DNA of 64,000 nt. It comes from Streptomyces griseicoloratus. Lineage in GTDB: Bacteria; Actinomycetota; Actinomycetes; Streptomycetales; Streptomycetaceae. Below, piece after piece: positions 63,903-64,000 of this stretch (within the stretch, counting starts at the first letter, position 1; every line of letters starts with the position of its first letter). Position numbers and translations under genes: made by a program. Under the pieces are notes generated by a model. That model was not told the origin of the DNA. It searched no databases and saw only the letters and a list, made by a program, of their open reading frames with translations. The DNA lies in the NCBI RefSeq assembly GCF_014534645.1, contig NZ_JACVQF010000178.1:17382-81381 (forward strand), read 5' to 3'.

Positions 63903-64000
63903 CGAGCGGCTGTGGTCTGGTTGGTGTGGTCTTGTGGGGTGTGGGGTGGGTGGTGGGGGTGAGGGGGTGTCAGGGTTCACCTTGTAGGGCTAAGGGGGTG
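63903..64000. other. G/T-rich low-complexity end of the window
   Basis: Repeated GTGGGG, GGTGGG and GGGGGTG runs on the plus strand, with no gene. The strand asymmetry is strong enough to allow G-quadruplex formation; nothing else is visible. Confidence 0.45.

Noticed and set aside
63903-64000. Telomere or replication origin at the window end
   Set aside because: The G/T-rich stretch lacks the palindromes of streptomycete telomeres and no DnaA-box series is seen.

Overview
The window is about 64 kb of very GC-rich actinobacterial chromosome, almost certainly from a Streptomyces or a close relative. The evidence is the strong third-position GC, GTG starts and GTGA/ATGA overlaps, mycothiol-linked genes (a second mshA copy, S-(hydroxymethyl)mycothiol dehydrogenases), many regulator/target pairs, leaderless-type promoters and small secreted proteins. 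No rRNA, tRNA, CRISPR array or intact insertion sequence was seen.

Positions 1-20,700 are an accessory patchwork. They hold two paralogous small secreted proteins, a cytochrome P450, a lipoprotein, a SUKH protein, a VOC protein, a CGNR regulator divergent from an MBL hydrolase, a NarL-type two-component pair, a Tat-type short-chain dehydrogenase, a TetR regulator sharing an operator with an SGNH hydrolase gene, an Asn/Gly/Lys-rich secreted protein, a LysR/MFS pair, a GlxA-type AraC regulator next to a quinone-oxidoreductase-like gene, and an HxlR/RidA pair. Decaying gene fragments lie between them (MFS, methyltransferase, NIPSNAP, SnoaL-like, SDR, LysR).

Positions 20,683-52,261 are the centre of interest: a roughly 31.5 kb cluster that reads as a complete route for methylated glycines. 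A Rieske oxygenase (candidate glycine betaine demethylase) has two ferredoxin/reductase sets. It is followed by dimethylglycine dehydrogenase, heterotetrameric sarcosine oxidase (with its delta and alpha subunits fused), serine hydroxymethyltransferase and L-serine dehydratase, giving betaine -> dimethylglycine -> sarcosine -> glycine -> serine -> pyruvate. Genes for the by-products are interleaved: two S-(hydroxymethyl)mycothiol dehydrogenases, an MBL hydrolase and a mycothiol-synthesis MshA paralogue for formaldehyde; FolD, PurU and a MetF-like protein for folate-bound C1 units; and pABA synthase (PabB-like) and dihydropteroate synthase to make folate. BCCT and MFS transporters and two paralogous IclR regulators complete it. 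The cluster's promoters share a TTGAC-type -35 box, then GTTGC, then 19 bp further on a GTTGC-N7-GCAAC inverted repeat. The same repeat overlaps the start codons of both IclR genes, so the cluster looks like one regulon.

Positions 52,262-64,000 return to accessory content: a truncated FAD monooxygenase, a membrane/coiled-coil protein, a DUF6069-like/TetR pair with tandem operators, an SDR divergent from an XRE/MmyB-like regulator, a frameshifted hypothetical gene, an MMPL transporter, a leaderless pyridoxamine-oxidase-like gene and a TPR-like protein.

Functions are assigned from motifs and gene context read by eye; no database search was possible. Substrates in particular (betaine rather than another N-methylated compound) are inference.
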